64,000 nt of DNA from Dehalococcoides mccartyi CG5 (lineage in GTDB: Bacteria; Chloroflexota; Dehalococcoidia; Dehalococcoidales; Dehalococcoidaceae). Under the pieces are notes generated by a model. The model had not been told where the DNA came from, searched no databases, and saw only the letters and a list, made by a program, of their open reading frames with translations. Below, in pieces: positions 25,363 to 32,775 of the stretch; the first letter of the stretch is position 1; the number at the start of each line of letters is the position of its first letter. The stretch is from contig NZ_CP006951.1 in the NCBI RefSeq assembly GCF_000830885.1, positions 248,001 through 312,000 of the forward strand. Reading direction: 5' to 3'. Both the position numbers and the translations under genes were made by a program.

Positions 25363-26733
25363 TTATTTAGCGCCGGGTGAACCTATAAAACCGGCTATAT
25401 CTTCTACACCAATTTTGCCGAGGGTGTCAACTATCAAATCGGCCTCTTTTAGGGTCTCTGGTTGCTGGCTGTTGGTAACAGCCAGGCACTTCATGCCGGC
25501 TTTTTTAGCCGCTTCCACCCCGCCGGGTGCGTCTTCTATAACCAGACACTCCTCCGGTCTGGCACACAGTCTGGCGGCCGAAAGCAAAAATACCTGCGGA
25601 TTTGGCTTGCCCTTGGTAACATCCTTTTCGCTGATTGTGGCCAGAAAGTAGTCACCTATACCCAGCTTGGTCATAACCAGCTTGATATTAGCCAGCGGTG
25701 CCGAAGACGCAATCGCCATCCGGTAGCCGGCCGCTTTCAGGGATTTTAGCAAATCCATTACGCCGGGAAATATTTTTATATCCTGTCCGGCATATTCACG
25801 GAACAGGTGTTCCTTGCGGTCAGCCAGAGTGTGGATAATATCCGCCTCTGACTTTTCCCCCAGTACAGAGTAAATTATCATATCATTTCGCAAACCGAAG
25901 GTGCGGTAAAAATCTGCTTCGGAAAAAGTGTAACCCATTTCAGTAAAAGTAGTCTGCCATGCCCTGAAATGGAGAGGGGCGGAATCTGCAATCACTCCGT
26001 CCATATCCCAGATAACCGCTTTGTTTTGGGAAAGCGGCAGTCCAGTGGGGTGTTTTCGGGGGGATATCTGGGGGCGGCGCAGATAAAGCGGCTGCAGACC
26101 GGCAGAATTATCTGTAAGGCCGTCTTCAATCCTCTTTTTAGCCAGCCTTGCCAGCGATACTGCCCTTGAGGGGCGTATATCTGCCGGGGCAAATACTGTT
26201 TTTTTGTCCCCAAGCAGGGTTTTGAGTTCGGTCTGGACGGTTTGGCTTATCGGCCCGCAGATAACACAAGGTTCGGTTATTTTAGCGGCTAAATCAGCCA
26301 GATTGGTGATATGGGGTTTAATCTCTTCTTTTAAATCTGCTCCGTTTTTAGTATAAGCTCCCGCAGCATATTCCTGCTGTCCCGAAGGCAGCAGTGCCCA
26401 TACCGTAAGCCCGCTTGCCAGATATGGGTATGCAGCCAGTTCCAGCGTGCCGATACCGCACAGAGGTATATCAAGAGTGTAGGCCAGGCTTTTGGCAGTG
26501 CTGAGGCCTATCCTCAGGCCGTTAAAACTGCCCGGCCCGATGGAAACCGCAATGGCGGTGGCATCTTTAAGGCTAAGCCCTGCAGACTCAAGCAGCCAGT
26601 CCAGCCGGGGCAACAGCTCCACAGTCTGGTTCTGGTGGCTAAGCCAGTTGTACTGGGCAACTATTTCATTATCTCTAAGTATAGCCAGCCCGGTATCCGG
26701 GGTGGCGGTATCAATGGCTATTAAAACCGGCAT
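25363..26733 (-). CDS. TsaB (t6A synthesis) fused to a HAD-family phosphatase/mutase
   Basis: 456 residues with two complete domains. Residues 1-221 are TsaB (YeaZ): IAIDTATPDTGLAIL, SIGPGSFNGLRIGLSTAKSLA (64-84) and the terminal LQPLYLRRP. TsaB works with TsaD and TsaE to make t6A37 on ANN-reading tRNAs. After a linker, residues 237-456 are a HAD hydrolase of the beta-phosphoglucomutase type: DMDGVIADS (nucleophile D243, acid D245), SSAPLAN (motif II), KGKPNPQVF (Lys) and VIEDAPGGVEAA (acidic motif). There is no frameshift or internal ribosome site at the junction. It overlaps tsaE by 23 bases. Confidence 0.92.
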   Translation of the reverse strand: MPVLIAIDTATPDTGLAILRDNEIVAQYNWLSHQNQTVELLPRLDWLLESAGLSLKDATAIAVSIGPGSFNGLRIGLSTAKSLAYTLDIPLCGIGTLELAAYPYLASGLTVWALLPSGQQEYAAGAYTKNGADLKEEIKPHITNLADLAAKITEPCVICGPISQTVQTELKTLLGDKKTVFAPADIRPSRAVSLARLAKKRIEDGLTDNSAGLQPLYLRRPQISPRKHPTGLPLSQNKAVIWDMDGVIADSAPLHFRAWQTTFTEMGYTFSEADFYRTFGLRNDMIIYSVLGEKSEADIIHTLADRKEHLFREYAGQDIKIFPGVMDLLKSLKAAGYRMAIASSAPLANIKLVMTKLGIGDYFLATISEKDVTKGKPNPQVFLLSAARLCARPEECLVIEDAPGGVEAAKKAGMKCLAVTNSQQPETLKEADLIVDTLGKIGVEDIAGFIGSPGAK

Positions 26734-27202
26734 CCTTTACCCTCTGTGCAATCTCATTTAACAGCTCTTCATAGCGGATACCCCAGGCAGACAGGGTCAG
26801 TTTCCGTGTATCATCATCCAGATAGGCTATCTCTATCTGCAGATTTTCCGGGGGCAGCAGCTCATTGGCTTTGTCAGCCCACTCTACCACAGTTACTCCG
26901 CTGCCATAAAAATAGTCTTCCAGACCCAGTTCTTCTATCTCTTCACTCAGGTCCAGACGGTATAAATCTATATGGTACAAAGGTAGACGCCCGTACATTT
27001 CGCGGGCCAGCACAAACGAAGGACTCAAGGCATTTTCGGTAATATCCAGCCCCTTTGCCAATCCTTGGGTCAGGTTCGTTTTGCCTGCTCCAAGGTTTCC
27101 CACCAGGAAGATAATATCCCCGGCTGATGCCAGTTCACCTATTATCTTTCCCAGATCCTGGGTTTGCTGGGTACTGTGACTCACCAGTTCAAGTTGGTTC
27201 AT
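26711..27202 (-). CDS. tsaE: tRNA threonylcarbamoyladenosine biosynthesis ATPase TsaE
   Basis: P-loop ATPase of the t6A system. Walker A GNLGAGKTNLTQGLA lies at about 37-51, SPSFVLAREMYGR and HIDLYRL follow, then GVTVVEWADKA (about 102-113). 163 residues. The start overlaps the thiL stop by 4 bases. The 3' end overlaps tsaB::HAD, so the two t6A subunits are translationally coupled. Confidence 0.94.
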   Translation of the reverse strand: MNQLELVSHSTQQTQDLGKIIGELASAGDIIFLVGNLGAGKTNLTQGLAKGLDITENALSPSFVLAREMYGRLPLYHIDLYRLDLSEEIEELGLEDYFYGSGVTVVEWADKANELLPPENLQIEIAYLDDDTRKLTLSAWGIRYEELLNEIAQRVKDAGFNSH

Positions 27203-28209
27203 TTCGGTTTTTTAAAATGCTCCCAGCCGTTCTTTTCCGGCTGAAGGGCCCTCCCATCTTTATCCACTAGTTTTAGTTCCTCCGGTTTACCCGGAATAAT
27301 TTCGCCTATGATAGTAACCGGTATATGGCTCTGCACCGATATTTGCTCTATCACCTTGGCAGAGGCGGTAAATAATAGTTCGTAATCTTCACCCCCGTAG
27401 AGTGCCATGTTTTGGGCCTGCAAAGGGTAACTGAGGCGCAGGCTGGGATGGAGTGGCAGTTTATCAAGCTCTATTCTGGCACTTACCCGGCTCTGCCTGA
27501 GTATATGCCCAAGGTCAGTCACCAGCCCGTCGCTTATATCTATACAGCAATGGACGCCCTCGTTGACCAGTAACCGGGCTTCATTAATACGCGGTTCAGG
27601 GCGGTAAAAAGAGCGGTAAAATATCCGGCGGCTTTCATCTGTAACTTCGGTTTGGTTTAAAAGCATATCCAAACCGGCAGCAGCGTTGCCCAGATAACCG
27701 GTAACGGCTATTTTTTGTCCTGCCTGAGCGGCATTTCTGGTAAGCAGGCAGGACGGGTTTTCCGCCGAACCCAGCAGGGTAATAGCCAGATTTATAATAG
27801 AAGACTGGTTGGTATCCCCGGCTATTATTACAGTCTGGTATTTGTTAGCCAGACTGTACATAGCGTTATAGCAGTCTGTTACGCTGGAAACCAGAGTATC
27901 CGGCGGCAGGTCAATATTCACTACGGCATACTGGGGGAGCCCGCCCATGGCGGCAATATCGCTCATGTTTATAGCCAGCGCTTTGTAACCCAGATCTACC
28001 CAATTAAGCATGCTTCGGTTGAAATGTACGTTTTCAATCAGGCTGTCTACGGTGACCAGCTGGTATCCCCGGGGGAGAAAAACAGCGGCATCATCACCAA
28101 TGTCCAGTATCAGGTTTTCACGGGCAGGGGTATTTTCATCAGGCTTTTGGTGCAAAAGAATGTTCAGTCTGTCTATCAGCTGGCATTCGCCTATGTCAGA
28201 AACCTTCAT
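27199..28209 (-). CDS. thiL: Thiamine-monophosphate kinase
   Basis: Last step of thiamine diphosphate synthesis. It has the AIR-synthase/PurM-like fold. Metal-binding blocks appear as LDIGDDAAVFLP (about 30-41), NMSDIAAMGGLPQ (about 81-93), AGDTNQS, CIDISDGLVTDLGHI and LYGGEDYELLFT. 336 residues. It is the first gene of the operon. An extended -10 box lies 9 bases before the ATG and no ribosome site is seen, so it is probably leaderless. Confidence 0.94.
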   Translation of the reverse strand: MKVSDIGECQLIDRLNILLHQKPDENTPARENLILDIGDDAAVFLPRGYQLVTVDSLIENVHFNRSMLNWVDLGYKALAINMSDIAAMGGLPQYAVVNIDLPPDTLVSSVTDCYNAMYSLANKYQTVIIAGDTNQSSIINLAITLLGSAENPSCLLTRNAAQAGQKIAVTGYLGNAAAGLDMLLNQTEVTDESRRIFYRSFYRPEPRINEARLLVNEGVHCCIDISDGLVTDLGHILRQSRVSARIELDKLPLHPSLRLSYPLQAQNMALYGGEDYELLFTASAKVIEQISVQSHIPVTIIGEIIPGKPEELKLVDKDGRALQPEKNGWEHFKKPK

Positions 28210-28218
28210 AATGCAGAG

Positions 28219-28227
28219 ATTATACCA
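28219..28227 (-). promoter_or_regulatory. Extended -10 promoter for a leaderless thiL operon mRNA
   Basis: Minus-strand TGGTATAAT (consensus -10) lies 9 bases upstream of the thiL ATG at 28209. CTCTGCATT between them is not a ribosome site. Confidence 0.7.
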
Positions 28228-28329
28228 TTTTTTAGCTGATGCCTGCAGTGCCGGAAATAGCCATTTTGTAAAATTTACGGGGCGGTTTCTCAGGTTTGGC
28301 TTACGTATGGGTTGCGAAGGGGTTTAACC

Positions 28330-28358
28330 TTGACAATTAATACATTGAGGAATATGAT
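28330..28358 (+). promoter_or_regulatory. Near-consensus sigma-70 promoter of the methyltransferase/cyclase/prenyltransferase cluster
   Basis: TTGACA (28330-28335) and TATGAT (28353-28358) are spaced exactly 17 bp apart. It is one of the strongest promoters in the window. The expected start is about 28365, giving a leader of about 135 bases to the first ATG at 28501. Confidence 0.85.
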
Positions 28359-28371
28359 TGGTCTTTGAAAT

Positions 28372-28452
28372 CGCCATCAATATGGCGTTTTTATTTGGCA
28401 CTTACTCAAAAAAGCTGAGTTTTGTCATTGTTTAACTCTCCGTTTCAATGAC
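28372..28452 (+). promoter_or_regulatory. Structured leader with a terminator-like hairpin (possible attenuator)
   Basis: Seven or so bases after the predicted start lies the hairpin CGCCAT-CAAT-ATGGCG (28372-28387) followed by TTTTT. This is an intrinsic-terminator shape inside the leader. A second inverted repeat GTCATTG/CAATGAC (28424-28430 and 28446-28452) follows. The ribosome site AAAGGTGAT is at 28487-28495. Attenuation or a small aborted RNA is possible. The first repeat could instead be an operator. Confidence 0.5.
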
Positions 28453-28500
28453 TTCAGATATAGTATACATCTAAATAAATGCTTCAAAAGGTGATAGCTG

Positions 28501-29277
28501 ATGAGTAGTTTGGCCGAAGCGCCTATCCAGGACCCCGGATTTGATTCTGAAGAGGCGCATAAACGTAAACAGTACATGGTTGACTTGTTCGTAGTTCAAG
28601 CAAAAAACTATGATTTCCACGATGATGTCTTCGGGCTTTATGCCCACCGTTTCTGGATGCGGACCGTTCTTAAAATAATCGGCAAGTTTATGAAAGGCCG
28701 TACCAGCACCAAAATGCTTGATTTGGCCTGCGGCACCGGTTTTGTCACTTTCAATACAGCCCGGAACTTTGAGAATATTGACATAGATTCCTTTGATATC
28801 AGCCCGGATATGCTGGCGGTTGCCAAGGAACGCTATGAAAAATATTTCAAGGGGCGCAGTATCAAGTTCTGGCAGGGTGATGCCGAAGTTCCCTTTGGCG
28901 AAAATAAATACGACCTGATAACCACCAGTTTTGCTTACCGCAACTTTGCCAACAAAGGGCTGGCTACCGAGAACGTTTTCCGCGCTCTTAAGCCGGGTGG
29001 TTTGTTTATTATTCAGGACCTTACCAAACCCGAACACCATCCCATGCGCGGGTTGTATATATTCTATATGAAGTACGTTTTGCCTTTGTTCACCAGCATC
29101 TTGGGTACTGAAAAATCAGCTGCCCGCTGGCTTTATAAATCTGCCATGATGATGCCCACTAACGGGCAGATTGCTAAACTGATGGAAAGCAAGGGCTTTG
29201 AAAAATGCCAGTACAAGAGTTTGTCACTGGGTATTGCCTGCGTAATCTGGGGCTTTAAACCGGAGAAATCAGAATAA
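28501..29277 (+). CDS. UbiE/MenG-like C-methyltransferase, paralogue 1
   Basis: 258 residues. Class I SAM methyltransferase with the UbiE (COG2226) layout. The N-terminal block QAKNYDFHDDVFGLYAHRFW (about 33-52) corresponds to the usual A-x-x-Y-D-x-x-N and H-R-x-W signature. The SAM loop LDLACGTGF is at 73-81, the post-I region DIDSFDISPDMLAVAK follows, and LTKPEHHPMRG is near 174-185. Known UbiE/MenG enzymes methylate polyprenylated quinone precursors. The true substrate here is unknown. It is the first gene of a five-gene cluster with the AroB-like cyclase and a UbiA-like transferase. Confidence 0.85.
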   Translation: MSSLAEAPIQDPGFDSEEAHKRKQYMVDLFVVQAKNYDFHDDVFGLYAHRFWMRTVLKIIGKFMKGRTSTKMLDLACGTGFVTFNTARNFENIDIDSFDISPDMLAVAKERYEKYFKGRSIKFWQGDAEVPFGENKYDLITTSFAYRNFANKGLATENVFRALKPGGLFIIQDLTKPEHHPMRGLYIFYMKYVLPLFTSILGTEKSAARWLYKSAMMMPTNGQIAKLMESKGFEKCQYKSLSLGIACVIWGFKPEKSE

Positions 29278-29278
29278 A

Positions 29279-30046
29279 ATGAGCAGTATAAATGTAAGTG
29301 TGAAAGACCCCGGCTTCGAGTCTGAAGAGGCTCAGGCCCGCAAGCGTTATATGCTCCAGTTGTTTGGCTTTCAGGCTAAACACTATGACCTGCACGATGA
29401 CATTATGGGTATGGGTATTCACCGCCGCTGGGGCAAAGAGATGGTTCTGGAGATACTGACTTATACCCGCAACATGCCGCAGGTAAAAATGCTGGACCTT
29501 GCTTGCGGTACCGGTTTTGTTACCTTCAATACCCTGCGGTACATGAAAAATGTGGATATAGACGCCTTTGATATTACTCCTGAAATGGTAGAAGTGGCCA
29601 AAGGCCGTCTCAAGAAAAATTTTGCGGATCGCAGTGTGAAATTCTGGGTGGGTGATGCCGAAATACCCTACGGAGACGCCAAGTACGATGTTATAGGTAC
29701 CTGCTTCGCTTTCCGCAATTTTGCCAATAAAAATTTGGCTGCGGCTAATATTTTCAAGGCACTAAAACCGGGTGGTCTGCTGGTTCTGCAAGATATGACC
29801 AAACCTGAAAAACAGCCTATGCGAGGTATTTATCTCTTTGCCTTGAAAAATCTGATGCCCGTAATGGCACGGATAATCGGCACGGAAAAAAAGTCTGCCC
29901 GTTATCTGGCAAACTCGGTGCTGGCCATGCCCAGCAACGCTGAGATAACTGCCATATTGCAGAATCAGGGTTTTATAAATATCAAATCCCGCTATCAAAG
30001 CGGCGGTATGGGTACACTTACAGTGGCCTATAAGCCGGAGAGTTAA
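29279..30046 (+). CDS. UbiE/MenG-like C-methyltransferase, paralogue 2
   Basis: 255 residues, starting 1 base after the paralogue 1 stop. It shares the unusual N-terminal block PGFESEEAQARKRYM (PGFDSEEAHKRKQYM in paralogue 1), QAKHYDLHDDIMGMGIHRRW, the SAM loop LDLACGTGF (72-80) and MTKPEKQPMRG. The two proteins are clearly a tandem duplicate that has diverged. The C-terminus differs most, so they may act at different carbons or on successive intermediates. Confidence 0.85.
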   Translation: MSSINVSVKDPGFESEEAQARKRYMLQLFGFQAKHYDLHDDIMGMGIHRRWGKEMVLEILTYTRNMPQVKMLDLACGTGFVTFNTLRYMKNVDIDAFDITPEMVEVAKGRLKKNFADRSVKFWVGDAEIPYGDAKYDVIGTCFAFRNFANKNLAAANIFKALKPGGLLVLQDMTKPEKQPMRGIYLFALKNLMPVMARIIGTEKKSARYLANSVLAMPSNAEITAILQNQGFINIKSRYQSGGMGTLTVAYKPES

Positions 30047-30047
30047 A

Positions 30048-31142
30048 ATGGGTAAAGTGGATACACTGGCTTATGACATTGGCAATAACCGTACCCGTCA
30101 CGTATATATAGGCAGTGGCATACTGGATAGCCTGCCTGGATGTGCCCGTGAATTGAATGCGGACAAGTTTTTTATTATTACCGATTCCAATCTTGAAAAT
30201 ATCCTCAAGGATAAAATCAAGAACTTGCTTGCCGGCGTGGCTGAAACCCATATTTTGGCTTTCCCTGCCGGTGAAGCCTCCAAGACATTGTCTACGCTGG
30301 AAGATATCGGCTCCAAAATCCTTGACCTCAGGGCTACCAAGTCCAGCGTTATTGTCTGTCTGGGGGGTGGGGTAGTAGGAAATCTGGGAGGCCTTACCGC
30401 AGCTCTCCTTTTCCGTGGTCTGCGCTTTTTCCATATACCTACCACCATGGTTGCCCAGATAGATAGTGCTATTGGTCAAAAACAGGCCGTGAATTACAAA
30501 ATGGGCAAGAATCTGTTCGGTCAGTATTATGCCCCCGAGTTTGTTTTTATAGACTTTGATTTTCTGCGTACTTTGCCCGAACGCCAGATACGGGCCGGTT
30601 TGGCCGAATCTGTAAAACACGGCTTGTGTCAGGAATCCACCTTTTTTGACTATATAGAAGAACATGCCGGTGATTATTCGCCGAAGGTGATAGACTATAT
30701 TTCCCGCCATACCATAGAGCTTAAACTGGAGCTTCTGAAGATTGACCCCTTTGAGGGCAAGCTTGATCCCCAGCTGGAGCTTGGGCATACCATAGGCCAT
30801 GCGGTAGAGATTATTAAAAACGGTCAGCTTCTTCACGGTGAATCCATTGCCATTGGCATGGTGGCGGAAGCCGCCCTTTCCTGTGAGATGGGTTATATGA
30901 AACCTGAACTGGCCGCCAAAATAGAGCGTATTTTCAAGAAGCTGGGATTGCCGACCCGCATTCCGGCAGATGTTCCTCTGGAGGGCGTGCTGGAAGCCCT
31001 TCGCTATGACAACAAACGCCGTACTGCCCGTACAGACTTCTTTCTGCTTGAAGATTTTACCCGTTTCCACAAAGAAAATGGTAAAATAGGTACTAAGGTT
31101 TCTGAAGAGGTTTTGAAGAAGGTTCTTGAAAGCGCTTACTAG
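30048..31142 (+). CDS. AroB-family sugar-phosphate cyclase (3-dehydroquinate synthase-like)
   Basis: 364 residues. It has the NAD-dependent cyclase fold of the dehydroquinate synthase superfamily. Zinc ligands are present: Glu187 (GLAESVKHG), His247 (LELGHTIGH) and His263 (LLHGES). The NAD loop reads GGGVVGNLGGL, with Asn112 where dehydroquinate synthases have Asp. The substrate loop reads DSAIGQKQAVN (139-149) in place of the usual DSSIGGKTGVN. As I recall, the KQAVN form resembles 2-deoxy-scyllo-inosose synthases, so the product may not be dehydroquinate. The start ATG is 1 base after paralogue 2. Confidence 0.82.
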   Translation: MGKVDTLAYDIGNNRTRHVYIGSGILDSLPGCARELNADKFFIITDSNLENILKDKIKNLLAGVAETHILAFPAGEASKTLSTLEDIGSKILDLRATKSSVIVCLGGGVVGNLGGLTAALLFRGLRFFHIPTTMVAQIDSAIGQKQAVNYKMGKNLFGQYYAPEFVFIDFDFLRTLPERQIRAGLAESVKHGLCQESTFFDYIEEHAGDYSPKVIDYISRHTIELKLELLKIDPFEGKLDPQLELGHTIGHAVEIIKNGQLLHGESIAIGMVAEAALSCEMGYMKPELAAKIERIFKKLGLPTRIPADVPLEGVLEALRYDNKRRTARTDFFLLEDFTRFHKENGKIGTKVSEEVLKKVLESAY

Positions 31143-32046
31143 CGAACGTCCGGGTTTTCAGGACTGGATACAGGCCGCCCGCCTTAAGTTTTTACCTCAG
31201 GGTGTAATGCCGGTGGTAATAGCCGGCGCTTTAGCCTTTTCCGAGGGTACCTTTAATGTGGCCAATTTTATAGTGGCTTTTTCAGCTGCTGCAGCTGTCC
31301 AGATAGGTCTTACCATGTTCAACGATACCCTTGATTATGTTTATGGTACTGACTGCAAACCCATAGATGCCAAAAACCCTTTCTCCGGAGGGAGCGGGGT
31401 ATTTACCTGCGGCCTCATAAAACCCCGCCAGTCTCTGATGGTTATCTTTGGGCTGTATCTCTTTGCCCTGATGTGTGCCATTTACATGGCGCTGGACATG
31501 GGTTGGGGAGTTATGTGGATTGCCATTATCGGAGCGACTATTTCCATACTCTATTCCGCCAAACCTCTACGTTTGGCCTACCACGGCTTGGGCGAACTTG
31601 TGATGCTTCTTGGATACGGACCGGTTCTAACCGCTTGGGGTTATTTTGTCCACACCGGCATGGTTAGCTGGGATGTGCTTCTAATAGGTGTCATACCGGG
31701 TTTATGCATGTGGACCATGATACTTATCAATGAGATACCGGATTACGAAGAAGACCGGGCAGCCGGAAAACGTAACCTGACATATCGGTTAGGGCCTAAA
31801 AATGCCAAAAATCTGTTTATTATTTCACTGGTAGCTCTGTATGCCTATATACTGGCGCTTGTTTTTAGCGGGGTGATGCCGCCACTCTCTGCCATAGCCT
31901 TAGGCGGTATTCCTCTGGCAGTTATGGCCGTCAGGATTGCCCACCGCTATTACGATGACCCCATAAAGGTAGCCATGGCCAATAAATTGATGGTCATAAT
32001 ATATTCGGTCACAACTGCTACGGTGGCCATAGGGATGTTGACATAA
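31126..32046 (+). CDS. UbiA/MenA-family prenyltransferase
   Basis: 306 residues, about eight to nine membrane helices. Attaches a polyprenyl chain to a ring acceptor in the membrane. Asp motif 1 is NDTLDYVYGTD (66-76) followed by the family GGSGV element (88-92). Asp motif 2 is NEIPDYEEDRAAGKRNL (202-218). The spacing is closer to MenA-type than to UbiA proper, by eye. The start is TTG 31126 inside the end of the cyclase gene, with AAGG just upstream, so translation is coupled. Acceptor unknown. Confidence 0.85.
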   Translation: MKALTSERPGFQDWIQAARLKFLPQGVMPVVIAGALAFSEGTFNVANFIVAFSAAAAVQIGLTMFNDTLDYVYGTDCKPIDAKNPFSGGSGVFTCGLIKPRQSLMVIFGLYLFALMCAIYMALDMGWGVMWIAIIGATISILYSAKPLRLAYHGLGELVMLLGYGPVLTAWGYFVHTGMVSWDVLLIGVIPGLCMWTMILINEIPDYEEDRAAGKRNLTYRLGPKNAKNLFIISLVALYAYILALVFSGVMPPLSAIALGGIPLAVMAVRIAHRYYDDPIKVAMANKLMVIIYSVTTATVAIGMLT

Positions 32047-32648
32047 TGGTAGCGCCCAGTTTTTTTGAAAAAGTTGCCCCGGTATACGAATTTTTAACCC
32101 GTATGTTTATGCTGGGCACATTTGAAAGTGCCCGTAACCGTATGCTGAACGAAGATACCTCTGAATTTAGTGTGTTAGACCTTTGCACCGGTACCGGATA
32201 TATTGCTAACAAGATAGAGGCGAAGCGGATTGTGGGGCTGGACCAGTCTGTTCAGATGATGGCTCTTAATGACCGCACTAAACGCCCCAATAAAACTCTG
32301 GTGCGGGGTAATGCTTATCACCTGCCTTTTGAGGATGGGGAGTTTGAGCGTATTTATTGCTCCAGCGCCAGCCATGAATTCAAATTGTTTGGCAAGGTAC
32401 TGGCAGAATGTTTCCGCACCCTGAAGCCCGGTGGTAAAGTGGCTATTTATGATATTTACCAGCCCAAAAACAAATTTTATTCCCTGATAGTCAATACTAT
32501 TTACCGTTATCCTGTTGAGCACAATATTATGTGGGTGCATACTCTGGAGGAATGGCGGAAACTTCTAACCGAAGCCGGTTTTGAGGTGGAGGAACTGGAA
32601 GCAGTCAGAGGGGTATTTGTATTTGTGCGGGCCGTAAGACCTGCTTAA
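32046..32648 (+). CDS. SAM-dependent methyltransferase (third of the cluster)
   Basis: 200 residues, class I methyltransferase. The SAM loop LDLCTGTGYIANKI lies at about 44-57, with GLDQSVQMMALN, LPFEDGEFERIYCSSASHEF and TLKPGGKVAIYDIY. It begins with SFFEKVAPVYEFLTR, a short version of the UbiE N-terminal signature. The ATG shares its first base with the last base of the UbiA stop codon (TAATG), so the two are tightly coupled. It is the last gene before a terminator. Confidence 0.85.
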   Translation: MVAPSFFEKVAPVYEFLTRMFMLGTFESARNRMLNEDTSEFSVLDLCTGTGYIANKIEAKRIVGLDQSVQMMALNDRTKRPNKTLVRGNAYHLPFEDGEFERIYCSSASHEFKLFGKVLAECFRTLKPGGKVAIYDIYQPKNKFYSLIVNTIYRYPVEHNIMWVHTLEEWRKLLTEAGFEVEELEAVRGVFVFVRAVRPA

Positions 32649-32674
32649 ACAAATAAAGGTTAGATATATATTAC

Positions 32675-32700
32675 AACAGGCTTCTTTGGAGCCTGTTTTG
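32675..32700 (+). terminator. Terminator of the methyltransferase/cyclase/prenyltransferase cluster
   Basis: Stem AACAGGCT (32675-32682)/AGCCTGTT (32690-32697), 7-base loop, followed by a T-rich stretch (TTGTTTTG). Confidence 0.85.
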
Positions 32701-32742
32701 TTTTGTCCTCAATAAAGATAGCCAAAAATGGACAGTGCCCCC

Positions 32743-32770
32743 TTAACAAATTACGCCCTTATGGTATCAT
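32743..32770 (+). promoter_or_regulatory. Promoter for a leaderless phosphoesterase mRNA
   Basis: TTAACA (32743-32748) and TATCAT (32765-32770), 16 bp spacer, extended by TGG. The ATG at 32776 is 5 bases downstream. Confidence 0.6.
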
Positions 32771-32775
32771 TAGGG

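Noticed and set aside
30018-31070. 350-codon minus-strand frame opposite the AroB-like cyclase
   Set aside because: Its length comes from codon bias on the coding strand. The plus-strand product has intact catalytic motifs.
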